A DNA stretch of 44,927 nucleotides from Propionibacteriaceae bacterium UBA6238. GTDB taxonomy: Bacteria > Actinomycetota > Actinomycetes > Propionibacteriales > Propionibacteriaceae. Shown here one piece after another: positions 15,083 to 23,058 of the stretch (positions within the stretch are counted from its first letter, which is position 1; every line of letters starts with the position of its first letter). The notes beneath the pieces were generated by a model. The model had not been told where the DNA came from and ran no database searches. It saw only the letters and a program-made list of their open reading frames with translations. Both the position numbers and the translations under genes were made by a program. The DNA is taken from NCBI GenBank assembly GCA_002441465.1, contig DJWE01000064.1, positions 1 to 44,927 on the forward strand. Reading direction: 5' to 3'.

Positions 15083-17653
15083 ATGAGCGCTCAGACCGTT
15101 CCCTCACCGCTGCCCGCTGACACCAACGGCCCGGCCGACGAACGGCCCACGACCGGCGTGCACGGCCTCGGGCCCGTGACCACGCCGACTCACCCGTTGG
15201 CACTGGCACCGGTGACGGCTCCACCGCACTCGGTGGACGGTTTCGTCCGCGAGTTCCTGCGCGAGTTGAACACCGGCCAGGGCGTCGCGCTGTCGCGCTC
15301 GACCGTCAACGACCAATACCTGGCGCTCGCGCGCACCGTCCGCCACTACCTGATGGCCCGCTGGCTGGAGACGCTGCGGCACAACCGCCAGTCCAAGGCC
15401 AAGTACGTCGGCTACCTGTCGGCCGAATACCTGCTGGGACGCCAGCTCGACAACGCTCTGCTGGCGACCGACCTGAACGAGGTCGCCGACAAGGCCATGA
15501 CCAGTTGCGGCCTCGACCTGGGCACCCTGCGCGCGCAGGAGGTCGAACCAGGACTGGGCAACGGCGGCCTGGGCCGACTGGCCGCCTGCTTCATCGACTC
15601 CCTGGCCACGATGAGCGTCCCGTGCATCGGCTATGGCATTCGCTACGAGTACGGCATCTTCCGCCAGACCTTTGTCGATGGCCGCCAGGTGGAGCAGCCT
15701 GACACCTGGCTGGCTCTCGGCGCGCCCTGGGAGTTCCCGCACCCGGAGGCGTCGGTCCGGGTGGACTTCGGCGGCCACACCGAGACCTATGACGATGCCG
15801 GAGTGGAGCGCACCCGGTGGGTGCCGGCCTGGAACGTGCTCGGCATTCCGTACAACTACATGGTTCCCGGGTACCAGAACGGCCGGGTGAACACACTGCG
15901 CTTGTGGAGCGCGGTCGCCACCCAGGCGTTCGACCTGTCCATCTTCAACGCCGGCGACTACGCCGAGGCCGTGCGAGCGCAGACCTTCGCGGAGAACATC
16001 ACCAAGGTGCTCTACCCCGAGGACTCCACTCCGCAGGGCAAGGAACTGCGTCTGCAGCAGCAGTACTTCTTCGTGGCGTGTTCGATCCGCGACTTCATCG
16101 AGCAGATGGTCGAGGAGGACTTCGACCTGCACCAGCTGCCCGAGCGCATCCACTTCCAGCTCAACGACACCCACCCGGTGATCGCCGTGCCCGAGTTGAT
16201 GCGAATCCTGCTCGACGAGAAGAAGTGGGACTGGGACGAGGCCTGGGCGGTCACCAGCAGCTGCTTCGCCTACACCTGCCACACCCTGCTGCCCGAGGCG
16301 CTCGAGACCTGGTCCACCGACCTGCTCGGACGCCTGCTGCCGCGGCACCTGGAGATCATCTTCCGGATCAACGACGAGTTCCTCGCCGGGGTCCGCGAGG
16401 CCTACCCCGACGACGAACTCCGGGCCCGCCGGATGTCGATCATCGCCGACTACCCGGAACGCTCGGTGCGGATGGCCCACCTGGCCACCGTGGCCGGTAC
16501 CAAGGTGAACGGGGTCGCCGCCCTGCACTCCCAGCTGCTGGCGGACAAGGTGCTGCCCGACTTCTCCAGCTACTGGCCCGACAAGTTCACCAACGTCACC
16601 AACGGCGTCACCCCGCGACGTTTCATCCGAATCGCCAACCATTCGCTGTCGGAGCTGATCACCGACACCGTGGGGCCGGGCTGGGTGACCGACCTGGAGC
16701 GACTCGCCGAACTGGAGCCCTTCGCGGAGGACGAGGACTTCCGCCGTGCGTTCCGGAAGGCGAAGGACCGCAACAAGGTCCGCCTTTACGAGGTGCTCAA
16801 GACCCGGGACGGGATCGAGCTGCCGCACGGCCATCTGCTGGACGTGATGGTGAAGCGGTTGCACGAATACAAGCGGCAGACCCTGAAGCTGCTGCACATC
16901 GTCACGCTGTACGACCAGGTCATCTCGGGCCGGGTGGACCCGGCCGCGATCTTGCCGCGCACCGTGGTCTTCGGGGCGAAGGCAGCCCCCGGGTACCGGA
17001 TGGCGAAGGAGATCATCTACCTGATCAACTCCGTCGCCGCGACCATCAACGCCGACGACCGTCTGGACGGGCGACTCAGCATCGCCTTCCCGGCCAACTA
17101 CAACGTGACCCTGGCCCAGCGGCTGATCCCTGCCGCCGATCTGTCCGAGCAGATCTCGCTGGCCGGCATGGAGGCCTCCGGGACCGGCAACATGAAGTTC
17201 GCCCTGAACGGGGCCTTGACCATCGGCACCGACGACGGCGCGAACGTGGAGATCCGACAACTGGTCGGCGACGACAACTTCTTCCTGTTCGGCATGACCG
17301 AACCGGAGGTGGAGCAGTTGGGCGCCGCGGGCTACCAGCCGTCGAAGTACTACGAGGAGAACGCCGATCTGAAGGGTGCGATCGACCTGATCTCCTCCGG
17401 TGCGTTCAGCGACGGGGATCGCAACGCATTCGAGCCGGTCGTCTCCAATCTGCTCTACCAGGACCGGTTCATGGCGCTGGCCGACTACCAGTCCTACATC
17501 GAGGCTCAGGCGAAGGTGGAGGCGGCCTACATCAACAAGGAGGCGTGGACGAAGTCGGCCATCCGTAATGTCGCCCGCTGCGGATTCTTCTCCTCAGATC
17601 GCTCGATGCGTGACTACCTGAACCGGATCTGGGGCGCGTCCCCCGATCGCTGA
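15083..17653 (+). CDS. glgP: Glycogen/starch alpha-glucan phosphorylase
   Basis: 856-aa pyridoxal-phosphate enzyme of GT35 that releases glucose 1-phosphate from the non-reducing ends of glycogen. Seen: YVGYLSAEYLLGRQLDNALL and EPGLGNGGLGRLAACFIDSL early on, HFQLNDTHPVIAVPELMRIL mid-protein, DVMVKRLHEYKRQTL, and the PLP-lysine region EASGTGNMKFALNGALTIGT followed by DDGANVEI (near residue 700). Length matches the typical bacterial GlgP/MalP enzyme. The first 50 residues are Pro/Thr-rich and look disordered. Start ATG 15083 is leaderless. It converges with the OsmC-type gene across a shared hairpin. Confidence 0.96.
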   Translation: MSAQTVPSPLPADTNGPADERPTTGVHGLGPVTTPTHPLALAPVTAPPHSVDGFVREFLRELNTGQGVALSRSTVNDQYLALARTVRHYLMARWLETLRHNRQSKAKYVGYLSAEYLLGRQLDNALLATDLNEVADKAMTSCGLDLGTLRAQEVEPGLGNGGLGRLAACFIDSLATMSVPCIGYGIRYEYGIFRQTFVDGRQVEQPDTWLALGAPWEFPHPEASVRVDFGGHTETYDDAGVERTRWVPAWNVLGIPYNYMVPGYQNGRVNTLRLWSAVATQAFDLSIFNAGDYAEAVRAQTFAENITKVLYPEDSTPQGKELRLQQQYFFVACSIRDFIEQMVEEDFDLHQLPERIHFQLNDTHPVIAVPELMRILLDEKKWDWDEAWAVTSSCFAYTCHTLLPEALETWSTDLLGRLLPRHLEIIFRINDEFLAGVREAYPDDELRARRMSIIADYPERSVRMAHLATVAGTKVNGVAALHSQLLADKVLPDFSSYWPDKFTNVTNGVTPRRFIRIANHSLSELITDTVGPGWVTDLERLAELEPFAEDEDFRRAFRKAKDRNKVRLYEVLKTRDGIELPHGHLLDVMVKRLHEYKRQTLKLLHIVTLYDQVISGRVDPAAILPRTVVFGAKAAPGYRMAKEIIYLINSVAATINADDRLDGRLSIAFPANYNVTLAQRLIPAADLSEQISLAGMEASGTGNMKFALNGALTIGTDDGANVEIRQLVGDDNFFLFGMTEPEVEQLGAAGYQPSKYYEENADLKGAIDLISSGAFSDGDRNAFEPVVSNLLYQDRFMALADYQSYIEAQAKVEAAYINKEAWTKSAIRNVARCGFFSSDRSMRDYLNRIWGASPDR

Positions 17654-17657
17654 GCTG

Positions 17658-17692
17658 TCGGGCAGCCGAGTCGTTGCGAGCCGGCTGCCCGA
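17658..17692. terminator. Bidirectional hairpin between glgP and the OsmC-type gene
   Basis: Perfect 11-bp arms TCGGGCAGCCG (17658-17668) and CGGCTGCCCGA (17682-17692) separated by 13 nt, filling the 46-bp gap between two convergent stop codons. There is no T-run on either side, so it is a hairpin-only terminator candidate serving both genes. Confidence 0.6.
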
Positions 17693-17699
17693 TCCGGGC

Positions 17700-18125
17700 T
17701 CAGACGAGCGCCGCGTCCAAGGTGATGGTGGTTCCGGTGAGCGCGGCCGACACCGGGCATCCGGTCTTGGCCTCAGCGGCGAACCCGTCGAATTGGTCCG
17801 CGGTCAGGCCGGGCACCGACGCCCGCACGGTGAGGTGGATGCCCGTGATCCCCTGACCGGGGACGAAGGTCACGTCGGCCTTGGTGTCGAGGCTCGCCGG
17901 CGGGGTGCCGTTGCCGGCCAGGGCGTGTGAGAGCGCCATCGAGTAGCACGCGGAGTGCGCGGCCGCGATGAACTCCTCCGGGGTCGTCTTGCTGCCGGGA
18001 GCCTCGCCCGCACGAGATCGCCAGTCGACCTCGACGCTGCCCAACGCGGAGCTGAGGAACTCGACCTCGCCCTGTCCCTCGATCAGGGAGCCTTCCCAGT
18101 GGGCTTGTGCGGAGCTGACGGTCAT
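17700..18125 (-). CDS. OsmC/Ohr family peroxiredoxin-like protein
   Basis: 141-aa OsmC-type protein, a thiol-dependent peroxidase family that reduces organic hydroperoxides or responds to osmotic stress. Both catalytic cysteines are present: Cys60 in PEEFIAAAHSACYSMALSHAL and Cys123 in KTGCPVSAALTG; the nearby Arg and Glu (WRSRAG, TPEEF) fit the active site. The pattern resembles the OsmC branch (AHSACYSMAL) more than Ohr. The ATG at 18125 is chosen because the family sequence begins there; the open frame continues upstream without similarity. AAGG lies about 9 nt before the start. Confidence 0.88.
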   Translation of the reverse strand: MTVSSAQAHWEGSLIEGQGEVEFLSSALGSVEVDWRSRAGEAPGSKTTPEEFIAAAHSACYSMALSHALAGNGTPPASLDTKADVTFVPGQGITGIHLTVRASVPGLTADQFDGFAAEAKTGCPVSAALTGTTITLDAALV

Positions 18126-18274
18126 GGATTTCGCCTTTCGCTGTGGGGTCCACCCGACTCGGGTGTCGATGTTCCCAACCGCCCCCGCTTCACCGCTATT
18201 CCGCGATTCGACGAAGCCGGGGCGCGCGCCGCAGGGGCCATCGATCCCCGGCTCGGAATCGACCGGGCCTCGGG

Positions 18275-18280
18275 TACGCT
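18275..18280 (+). promoter_or_regulatory. -10 box TACGCT before the PAP2 gene
   Basis: TACGCT is followed by CGGCGA (6 nt) and an ATG at 18287 that opens a five-codon ORF overlapping the PAP2 start. Transcription would begin at that ATG. Confidence 0.5.
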
Positions 18281-18286
18281 CGGCGA

Positions 18287-18304
18287 ATGCGGAGGGACCG
18301 GTGA
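18287..18304 (+). CDS. Leaderless five-codon mini-ORF (MRRDR) overlapping PAP2 start
   Basis: ATG CGG AGG GAC CGG TGA. The ATG is exactly where a transcript from the TACGCT box would begin, and the TGA overlaps the PAP2 GTG (GTGA, 4 nt shared). The codons also contain the GGAGG ribosome binding site of the PAP2 gene. It may be chance, or a translated leader that delivers ribosomes to the downstream start. Confidence 0.3.
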   Translation: MRRDR

Positions 18305-19044
18305 GCGGTGGACGAGCCGGTGGCGCCGGGTTCCGCTCCGGATCCGGCTCGGCCACGGCGGCCCTGATCGTCACCGCAGCGGTCGGCGGGCTGGTGTTCG
18401 TCGCACTGATGATCGGCGCAGCCGCCGTCTATGACGCCGTGACCGAGGCGGACGGCGTCGCCGGCCTGGATCGTCCGATCCTGAACTGGGCGATCGCCGC
18501 GCGCACCCCGTTCCTGGAGACATGGGTGACTGCGTTCACCAATCTGGGCACCACGCTGCCCATGGTGCTCATCGGCGGTGGCGCGATGCTGGCGCTCTGG
18601 CTTCGCTACCGCCGCCGCACGATCGTCGTGCTGATGGTGATCGCGGCAGCGGGAAGCATCACCTTCACGGTGGTCGGCAAGGCCTTGGTCGGTCGTAGCC
18701 GACCGCCCCTGGCCGACGCCGTCCCGCCCTACGAGCAGAGCTTCTCCTTCCCGTCCGGCCACACCCTGAACAGCACCGTCGTCGCCGGCATGCTGGCCTA
18801 TCTCGTGGTGTGGCTCGCGCCGAGGATCTGGATGCGCGTAGCGGCGGTTCTGTCCGCAATCTTGTGGGCGATCGCGATGGGCCTGAGCCGCGTATTCCTG
18901 GGTCACCACTGGTTCACCGATGTCGTCTTCGCCTGGCTGTTCGGGCTCGCCTGGCTGGCGTTGCTGATCACCACCCATCGTCTACTCCTGCGACACCAGT
19001 CCTCTCGAAGCGCTGATTTCGCATCGCCCGCCGGTCTTGGGTAG
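18301..19044 (+). CDS. PAP2 superfamily membrane phosphatase
   Basis: 247-aa integral membrane phosphatase of the type 2 phosphatidic acid phosphatase family; members dephosphorylate lipid phosphates such as undecaprenyl diphosphate or phosphatidylglycerophosphate. All three active-site motifs are present: KALVGRSRPP (127-136), FPSGHT (150-155) and SRVFLGHHWFTDV (196-208), with six hydrophobic helices around them. Start GTG 18301 is chosen because GGAGGG lies 4-5 nt before it; the open frame upstream shows no similarity. A tRNA-Ala gene follows 25 bp downstream. The lipid substrate cannot be told. Confidence 0.9.
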   Translation: MSGGRAGGAGFRSGSGSATAALIVTAAVGGLVFVALMIGAAAVYDAVTEADGVAGLDRPILNWAIAARTPFLETWVTAFTNLGTTLPMVLIGGGAMLALWLRYRRRTIVVLMVIAAAGSITFTVVGKALVGRSRPPLADAVPPYEQSFSFPSGHTLNSTVVAGMLAYLVVWLAPRIWMRVAAVLSAILWAIAMGLSRVFLGHHWFTDVVFAWLFGLAWLALLITTHRLLLRHQSSRSADFASPAGLG

Positions 19045-19047
19045 AGT
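19042..19047 (+). promoter_or_regulatory. -10 box TAGAGT before tRNA-Ala
   Basis: TAGAGT ends 22 bp before the first base of the mature tRNA and overlaps the end of the PAP2 stop codon region, so the tRNA probably has its own promoter. Confidence 0.4.
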
Positions 19048-19069
19048 AGGGATTCGTCCGCAGGACGCT

Positions 19070-19142
19070 GGGGCTATGGCGCAGTTGGTAGCGCGCTTCC
19101 ATGGCATGGAAGAGGCCACGGGTTCGAATCCCGTTAGCTCCA
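19070..19142 (+). tRNA. tRNA-Ala (anticodon GGC)
   Basis: Full cloverleaf: acceptor GGGGCTA pairs with TAGCTCC (one G-U), D-arm region TGGCGCAGTTGGTAGCGCG, anticodon stem CTTCC/GGAAG with loop ATGGCAT giving anticodon GGC (Ala codons GCC and GCU), T-arm CGGG-TTCGAAT-CCCG, discriminator A. The gene does not encode CCA (CCT follows). Confidence 0.97.
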
Positions 19143-19150
19143 CCTCGTGA

Positions 19151-19174
19151 GAAACCCTAGTCAGATGGGGTTTC
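19151..19174 (+). terminator. Hairpin after tRNA-Ala
   Basis: GAAACCC (19151-19157) and GGGTTTC (19168-19174) form a 7-bp stem with a 10-nt loop 8 bp past the tRNA. The T-run is short (TTT in the stem), so termination is likely but not certain. Confidence 0.5.
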
Positions 19175-19287
19175 GCCAGTGCCCGAATGCACTTTCTCGA
19201 TCTGAAGGTAGCAGGTCGCCACCACCGAGGTGAGAGCCCGCTCGGCTCCTCGACGGCGCTCCAGGAGCTAGTCGGGAGGCAGCTGTC

Positions 19288-19530
19288 TCAGCGCAGAGCT
19301 CGTACCAATGGGGCGTCGCGGATCTCTGGCACGGCGTGCTCGGAACTCGACGGGGTGAGCCGCGCACCGGGGATGGAGAGTTCGAGGGCCAAAGGCAGCA
19401 CCAGTGTTCCCAGCGACTTGCCCACCATCAGATGGCGCGCCCCCAGGGTTGCTGTCGCCAGCTCCCGAACTCCGTGCGCCGCCCCACCCGACACAGGACG
19501 TGATCCTCCCCGATCCTCGCCACGAGCCAT
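19288..19530 (-). pseudogene. Remnant of an alpha/beta hydrolase (C-terminal fragment)
   Basis: A minus-strand frame of 80 codons reads VRELATATLGARHLMVGKSL followed by GTLVLPLALELSIPGARLTP. This has the nucleophile elbow GKSLG and the following helix and strand of small alpha/beta hydrolases. The N-terminal half with the oxyanion region is not seen in any frame upstream, and the part after the LTP motif, where the catalytic Asp and His should be, stops early. It therefore looks like a decayed gene. The rest of 19175-19706 has no feature that I can support; the long plus-strand frame here has no family sequence. Confidence 0.4.
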
Positions 19531-19706
19531 CGGGGGCCACCGGACGCGGGCCGCCGCGGAACGTCAACTGTCTCAGCCCGGGCACGTAACGTCTGCGTCC
19601 CCGCGGACGGTTACCCAGTTGGGGATGGTCTCTCGCAACTTCGCGGACCCGCGATTCGGCCGTTCTTTCCCCGATGCGAAGTGGGCTGGCTAGCAAGGAG
19701 CGCGAC

Positions 19707-20123
19707 GTGTGGATCAAGCGTGGCCAAGATGGGGCGGTAGCGGTCGAGTTCGCTCTCGTCCTGCCCGTGCTGATGATCCTGATGCTGGGAATCGTCGAGT
19801 TCAGCTATGCCTTCCTCATGCAGGCCTCCGTGGCGAACGCAGCCCGGATCGGCGCGCGCAGCTACGCCATCAACTACACGACCGAGACCGCCACGAAGCT
19901 GACCCAGACCCAGCTCCAGCAGGCAGCGATCGACATCGCCAAAAGCGCCACCCCCACCCCGGCAGACGTCGTCGCCGGCACCTTCTCTTCGGTCTGCGCG
20001 CCGCTGGCCCAGACCACGCTCACCCTCACCTACCGCTATCACTCTCTCACCGGATGGTTCGACGGCATCCTCGGCCAGTCGGTCACGCTGAAGGGAATCG
20101 GGAGCATGCAATGCGGAGGCTAA
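19707..20123 (+). CDS. TadE-like pilus assembly/secreted protein
   Basis: 138-aa protein with the TadE-like N-terminus: a short basic start, then DGAVAVEFALVLPVLMILML with Glu at the classical position, one membrane helix (about 12-36) and SYAFLMQASVANAARIGAR, as in TadE/TadF pseudopilins of the Flp/Tad system. The rest is secreted and has one Cys pair (SVCAPLAQ and MQCGG). Start GTG 19707 has AAGGAG 6 nt upstream; the ATG at 19674 is in frame but lacks such a site. It overlaps the next gene by 13 nt and forms a two-gene unit with it. None of the Tad ATPase or channel genes is in the window. Confidence 0.85.
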   Translation: MWIKRGQDGAVAVEFALVLPVLMILMLGIVEFSYAFLMQASVANAARIGARSYAINYTTETATKLTQTQLQQAAIDIAKSATPTPADVVAGTFSSVCAPLAQTTLTLTYRYHSLTGWFDGILGQSVTLKGIGSMQCGG

Positions 20124-21040
20124 CTCGACCCGCGCGCAACCAGCGCGGCGCGACCGCGATGATCGTCGTGATCTCCCTGTTCGTCCTGCTCGGCTTCGCC
20201 GCCGCCGCAGTCGATCTCGGCGGCGCCTACTCCGATCACCAGCAACTGCAGAACGGCGCGGACGCGGGCGCGATGGCCGTCGCCCAGACCTGCGCCCTCG
20301 GCAACTGCGTCGACAGCTCCGACCAGTACGCGAAGGCGAACAAGCTGGACGGGCAGGCGACCGGCGAGATCGTCGGCACCGTCGGCAACGGAACAGTCAC
20401 GGTGGAGACCGCCTCCGTCCGAACCAACTGGTTCGGTGGCCTGATCGGGATCCCGACTACCACCCTCACCGCGCGAGCCACCGCCATCTGGGGCTGGCCC
20501 TCGGGCGGCGCCACGCTGCCCCTGACCTTCTCCTGGTGCGCCTTCTACGAGGCCACCGGGGGCTGGGACGACCAAGGCAAGCCGCTGGCCGATACCGAAG
20601 CGGTGATCCACGTCATCGAGCGAAGCTGCACCCCGCCGGCGCACAACGAGGTCCCTGGCGGTTTCGGCTGGCTCAGCGGAGTCAACTGCACGGCCACCGT
20701 CCTCGCCGGCAACTGGGTGCTCACCGACCCCGGCAACGACGGCTCGACCTCCTGCAAGGACTACGACTGGACCACCCTGCAGAACAAGACCGTGCTGGTC
20801 CCGATCTTCGAGGACTACACCGGCACGGGAAGCAACGCCATGTACCAGATCAAGGGCCTCGCCGCGTTCACGATCACCGGCTACTGCTTCTCCCAGGACG
20901 CCAAGTGGAACGTCACCAAGTGCCCCTCCGACAAGCAGGTCAAGGGCTACTTCACCAACTACGTCGACCTCTCCGGCAACTACTCGATCGACATCAACGC
21001 CACCCATTTCGGCGTCCCCACGATCAAGCTCTCGGCCTGA
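20111..21040 (+). CDS. TadG-like (Tad domain) exported protein
   Basis: 309-aa protein with the Tad-type N-terminus RNQRGATAMIVVISLFVLLG (9-28), a hydrophobic helix, and AAAVDLGGAYSDHQQLQNGA typical of TadG-like and TadE/G proteins. The remainder is an extracytoplasmic domain with many Trp, Thr and Cys residues (CALGNC, SWCAFY, RSCTPP, NCTATV, SCKDYD, YCFSQD, KCPSD), probably disulfide-linked. Start ATG 20111 overlaps the TadE-like stop region and has GGGAG upstream. It probably works with the TadE-like protein in an envelope appendage or secreted complex; no component of the ATPase machinery is near. Confidence 0.8.
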   Translation: MRRLTRPARNQRGATAMIVVISLFVLLGFAAAAVDLGGAYSDHQQLQNGADAGAMAVAQTCALGNCVDSSDQYAKANKLDGQATGEIVGTVGNGTVTVETASVRTNWFGGLIGIPTTTLTARATAIWGWPSGGATLPLTFSWCAFYEATGGWDDQGKPLADTEAVIHVIERSCTPPAHNEVPGGFGWLSGVNCTATVLAGNWVLTDPGNDGSTSCKDYDWTTLQNKTVLVPIFEDYTGTGSNAMYQIKGLAAFTITGYCFSQDAKWNVTKCPSDKQVKGYFTNYVDLSGNYSIDINATHFGVPTIKLSA

Positions 21041-21442
21041 CCCGCGACCACGGACCAAGTCCGCATTCGCACGAAGGACGGGAGTCCGGAGCCGGCACCA
21101 GGCCGCCACGGCATCACCGGGATCCGGCGCGCCGAACCCATCACGTCCTCAGCCCGCCATCGGCCGTGCTGGGGACGCCGGCGGCACTATCCCATCGACG
21201 GGCGTCCACCAGCAACCACGAATCGGCCGACTGCCCCCTCCAAAACGTGCGGCTCGAGTCCGTGCTCCCGGGGCGTTGGCGGAACAGCCCAGGAGAGGCC
21301 GCCACGACTTTAGAACAGTCCGGTCTCGCCACGTCAGACCCCGTTCGGGTGACCCCCGGTGGGCACACAGCGCAGGATCGAACAGCTCTCGCAGGCTCCG
21401 AGCGCCCACCCACCGCCGACCGCCATCGGGTCGCCGCGGCCA
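21041..21442. other. Intergenic region of about 400 bp, no gene supported
   Basis: Between the convergent TadG-like and DUF151 genes. Frames exist on both strands but none has a family signature, a plausible start signal or a protein-like pattern. No clear terminator with a T-run and no repeat were seen. Confidence 0.6.
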
Positions 21443-21934
21443 TCAACCACGAAAGTCGTCGGGCTCCACGCCGTCCAAGAACTGGTGGAACTCGGCGAGC
21501 TGGTGCTGCTCATCCCCTGCCGACTCGGCGTCCGGCATGCCGGCGTCGGCGAAGACCGCCTCGGCGACGAAGATCGGAGCACCGGTGCGGACCGCGAGCG
21601 CAATGGAGTCCGACGGCCGGGCGTCGATGAGCTCCCGCCCCGATTCGGTGACCAGCGTGATCTCCGCATAGAAGGTGCCGCCTTCGAGCTTGGTCACCAC
21701 CACCTGCTCGACCTGTGCACCGAGGCGCTGAATCAGACTGGTCATCAGGTCGTACACCTGGGGACGGGCCGGCTGCACGCCTTCGACCGCGAGCATGATC
21801 GCGCTGGCCTCCGGCAATCCGATCCAGATCGGCAGCAGCCGCCGCGCGCCCGGCTCGGCGTCGATCGGCGCCAACACGACCACCGGCTGGCCGCGCGAAT
21901 CCACTGCGATGCTCGCGAGCTGCACTGGGATCAT
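21443..21934 (-). CDS. Bifunctional nuclease family protein (DUF151/BFN)
   Basis: 163-aa DUF151 protein; relatives are described as bifunctional nucleases with DNase and RNase activity, but most bacterial members are untested. Seen: the typical start IPVQLASIAVDSRGQPVVVL, LPIWIGLPEASAIMLAVEGV, a middle YDLMTSLIQRLGAQVEQVVV, and LIDARPSDSIALAVRTGAPI with the conserved RPSDsIALA block, followed by a short acidic tail. Start ATG 21934 has GGAGGTGG ideally placed upstream. A TAGCAT box at 21962-21967 gives it its own promoter. It comes after the phosphatase gene on the same strand. Confidence 0.9.
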   Translation of the reverse strand: MIPVQLASIAVDSRGQPVVVLAPIDAEPGARRLLPIWIGLPEASAIMLAVEGVQPARPQVYDLMTSLIQRLGAQVEQVVVTKLEGGTFYAEITLVTESGRELIDARPSDSIALAVRTGAPIFVAEAVFADAGMPDAESAGDEQHQLAEFHQFLDGVEPDDFRG

Positions 21935-21961
21935 CGTCCACCTCCGCCGGTATCGGTCTCC

Positions 21962-21967
21962 ATGCTA
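21962..21967 (-). promoter_or_regulatory. -10 box TAGCAT for the DUF151 gene
   Basis: TAGCAT lies 27 nt before the ATG at 21934; the short leader carries GGAGG. No clear -35. Confidence 0.45.
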
Positions 21968-22007
21968 GGCCGCGTGGATCGGTCGGAGTGAGCCTCGTGC
22001 GTCGCGA

Positions 22008-22619
22008 TCAGGACACGCCAAGGTTGTAGCCCGCCAGCACCCAGCGCTCGCTTCCGGGCTCCAGCACGACCCAGTGGCAGTTGCGCAGGCCACGGAAGAG
22101 CCGGGCATAGGAGTAGTCCAGGCCCATCAGCAGCAGAGCGCCGACCCGCAGCGACAAGCCGTGTCCGACGGCCAACAGCACCTCTCCGTCCGCGGCGGCC
22201 TCGGCGTGGTCCAGCAGCGCCAACGCCACCCGCTGGCCGGCCTCCGTCGCAGTCTCGCCCTCCGGGGACCGGCGGAAATCGCGTCCCTCGCGCAACGCGG
22301 GCCGGAAGTCAGGCACCGTCTGGGCGACCTCGTCCATGCTCAGCCCGGACCACGAGCCCACGTTCACCTCTTGCAGGCGTGGATCGCTGGTCACCGGCAG
22401 TGCGCAGCGCGCGGCCACGATCCGGGCCGTCTCCGCGGCGCGGGAAAGGTCGGAAGCCACGACGGAGGTGATCCCGAAGCCGGCCAGCACCTCTGCGGCG
22501 GCCGCAGCCTGCGCGCGTCCGGTGTCGTTCAGGGGGACGTCGGTCTGGCCCTGGAAGCGTCCGCCGTCGTTCCAGTCAGTGACGCCGTGCCGGAGCAGGA
22601 CGACCCGTGCAGCGCTCAT
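22008..22619 (-). CDS. Histidine phosphatase family protein (phosphoglycerate mutase-like)
   Basis: 203-aa member of the histidine phosphatase superfamily, branch 1. Seen: the catalytic LLRHGVTDWNDGGRFQGQTD (9-28, His11 phosphorylated in the cycle), DLSRAAETARIVA, a middle EVNVGSWSGLSMDEV, and the second-half LAVGHGLSLRVGAL with the second active-site His. Substrate not determined; neighbours nadD and rsfS on the same strand suggest a phosphorylated metabolite but do not define it. Start ATG 22619 is preferred over the in-frame upstream start because the fold begins there. The gene is 61 bp after rsfS. Confidence 0.87.
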   Translation of the reverse strand: MSAARVVLLRHGVTDWNDGGRFQGQTDVPLNDTGRAQAAAAAEVLAGFGITSVVASDLSRAAETARIVAARCALPVTSDPRLQEVNVGSWSGLSMDEVAQTVPDFRPALREGRDFRRSPEGETATEAGQRVALALLDHAEAAADGEVLLAVGHGLSLRVGALLLMGLDYSYARLFRGLRNCHWVVLEPGSERWVLAGYNLGVS

Positions 22620-22680
22620 CCGCGATCCCCGCGACGCGGTCCGGGGCAGCACAGCGCAGGAGAAGAACTCCGTGCGGCGC

Positions 22681-23058
22681 TCATGCCTCGACCGGCGGCT
22701 CGAGGTTTCCGAGTTCGAGCCGCGGGCAGTCCTTCCACAGTCGCTCCAGCGCGTACAGGGCCCGCTCCTCGGAGTGCTGGACGTGCACGACCGTGTCGAG
22801 GAAGTCCAGGAGCACCCAGCGGTTCTCGCGGTCGCCCTCGCGGCGCACCGCCTTCACGCCCTCGGCGAGCAGTGCCTCCTCGATACCGTCGACGACCGCG
22901 CCAACCTGGCGTTCGTTCGTCGCGGCCACGATCAAGAAGACATCGGTGATCGCGAGCCGGTCGGAGACGTCGAACGCCACCGGATCCTTGGCGAGTTTCG
23001 CGACCGCTGCTTTCGCTGCGGTGCGGGCGATCTCGACGGCGTGCTCGGTAGCGGTCAC
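22681..23058 (-). CDS. rsfS: Ribosome silencing factor RsfS
   Basis: 125-aa RsfS/Iojap protein, which binds ribosomal protein L14 and blocks subunit joining in starvation. Seen: an N-terminal helix TEHAVEIARTAAKAAVAKLA, DPVAFDVSDRLAITDVFLIV, AATNERQVGAVVDGIEE, and the family core GDRENRWVLLDFLDTVVHVQ followed by HSEERALYALERLWKDCP. Start GTG 23058 with AAGGAG 4 nt before. It overlaps the nadD stop by 4 nt. nadD-rsfS is a common pair. Confidence 0.95.
   Translation of the reverse strand: MTATEHAVEIARTAAKAAVAKLAKDPVAFDVSDRLAITDVFLIVAATNERQVGAVVDGIEEALLAEGVKAVRREGDRENRWVLLDFLDTVVHVQHSEERALYALERLWKDCPRLELGNLEPPVEA

Noticed and set aside
19187..19693. 168-aa plus-strand protein between tRNA-Ala and the TadE-like gene
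   Set aside because: Sequence is Ser/Arg/Pro-rich without fold-like pattern, has no ribosome binding site, and runs opposite to the hydrolase remnant that better explains part of the region.
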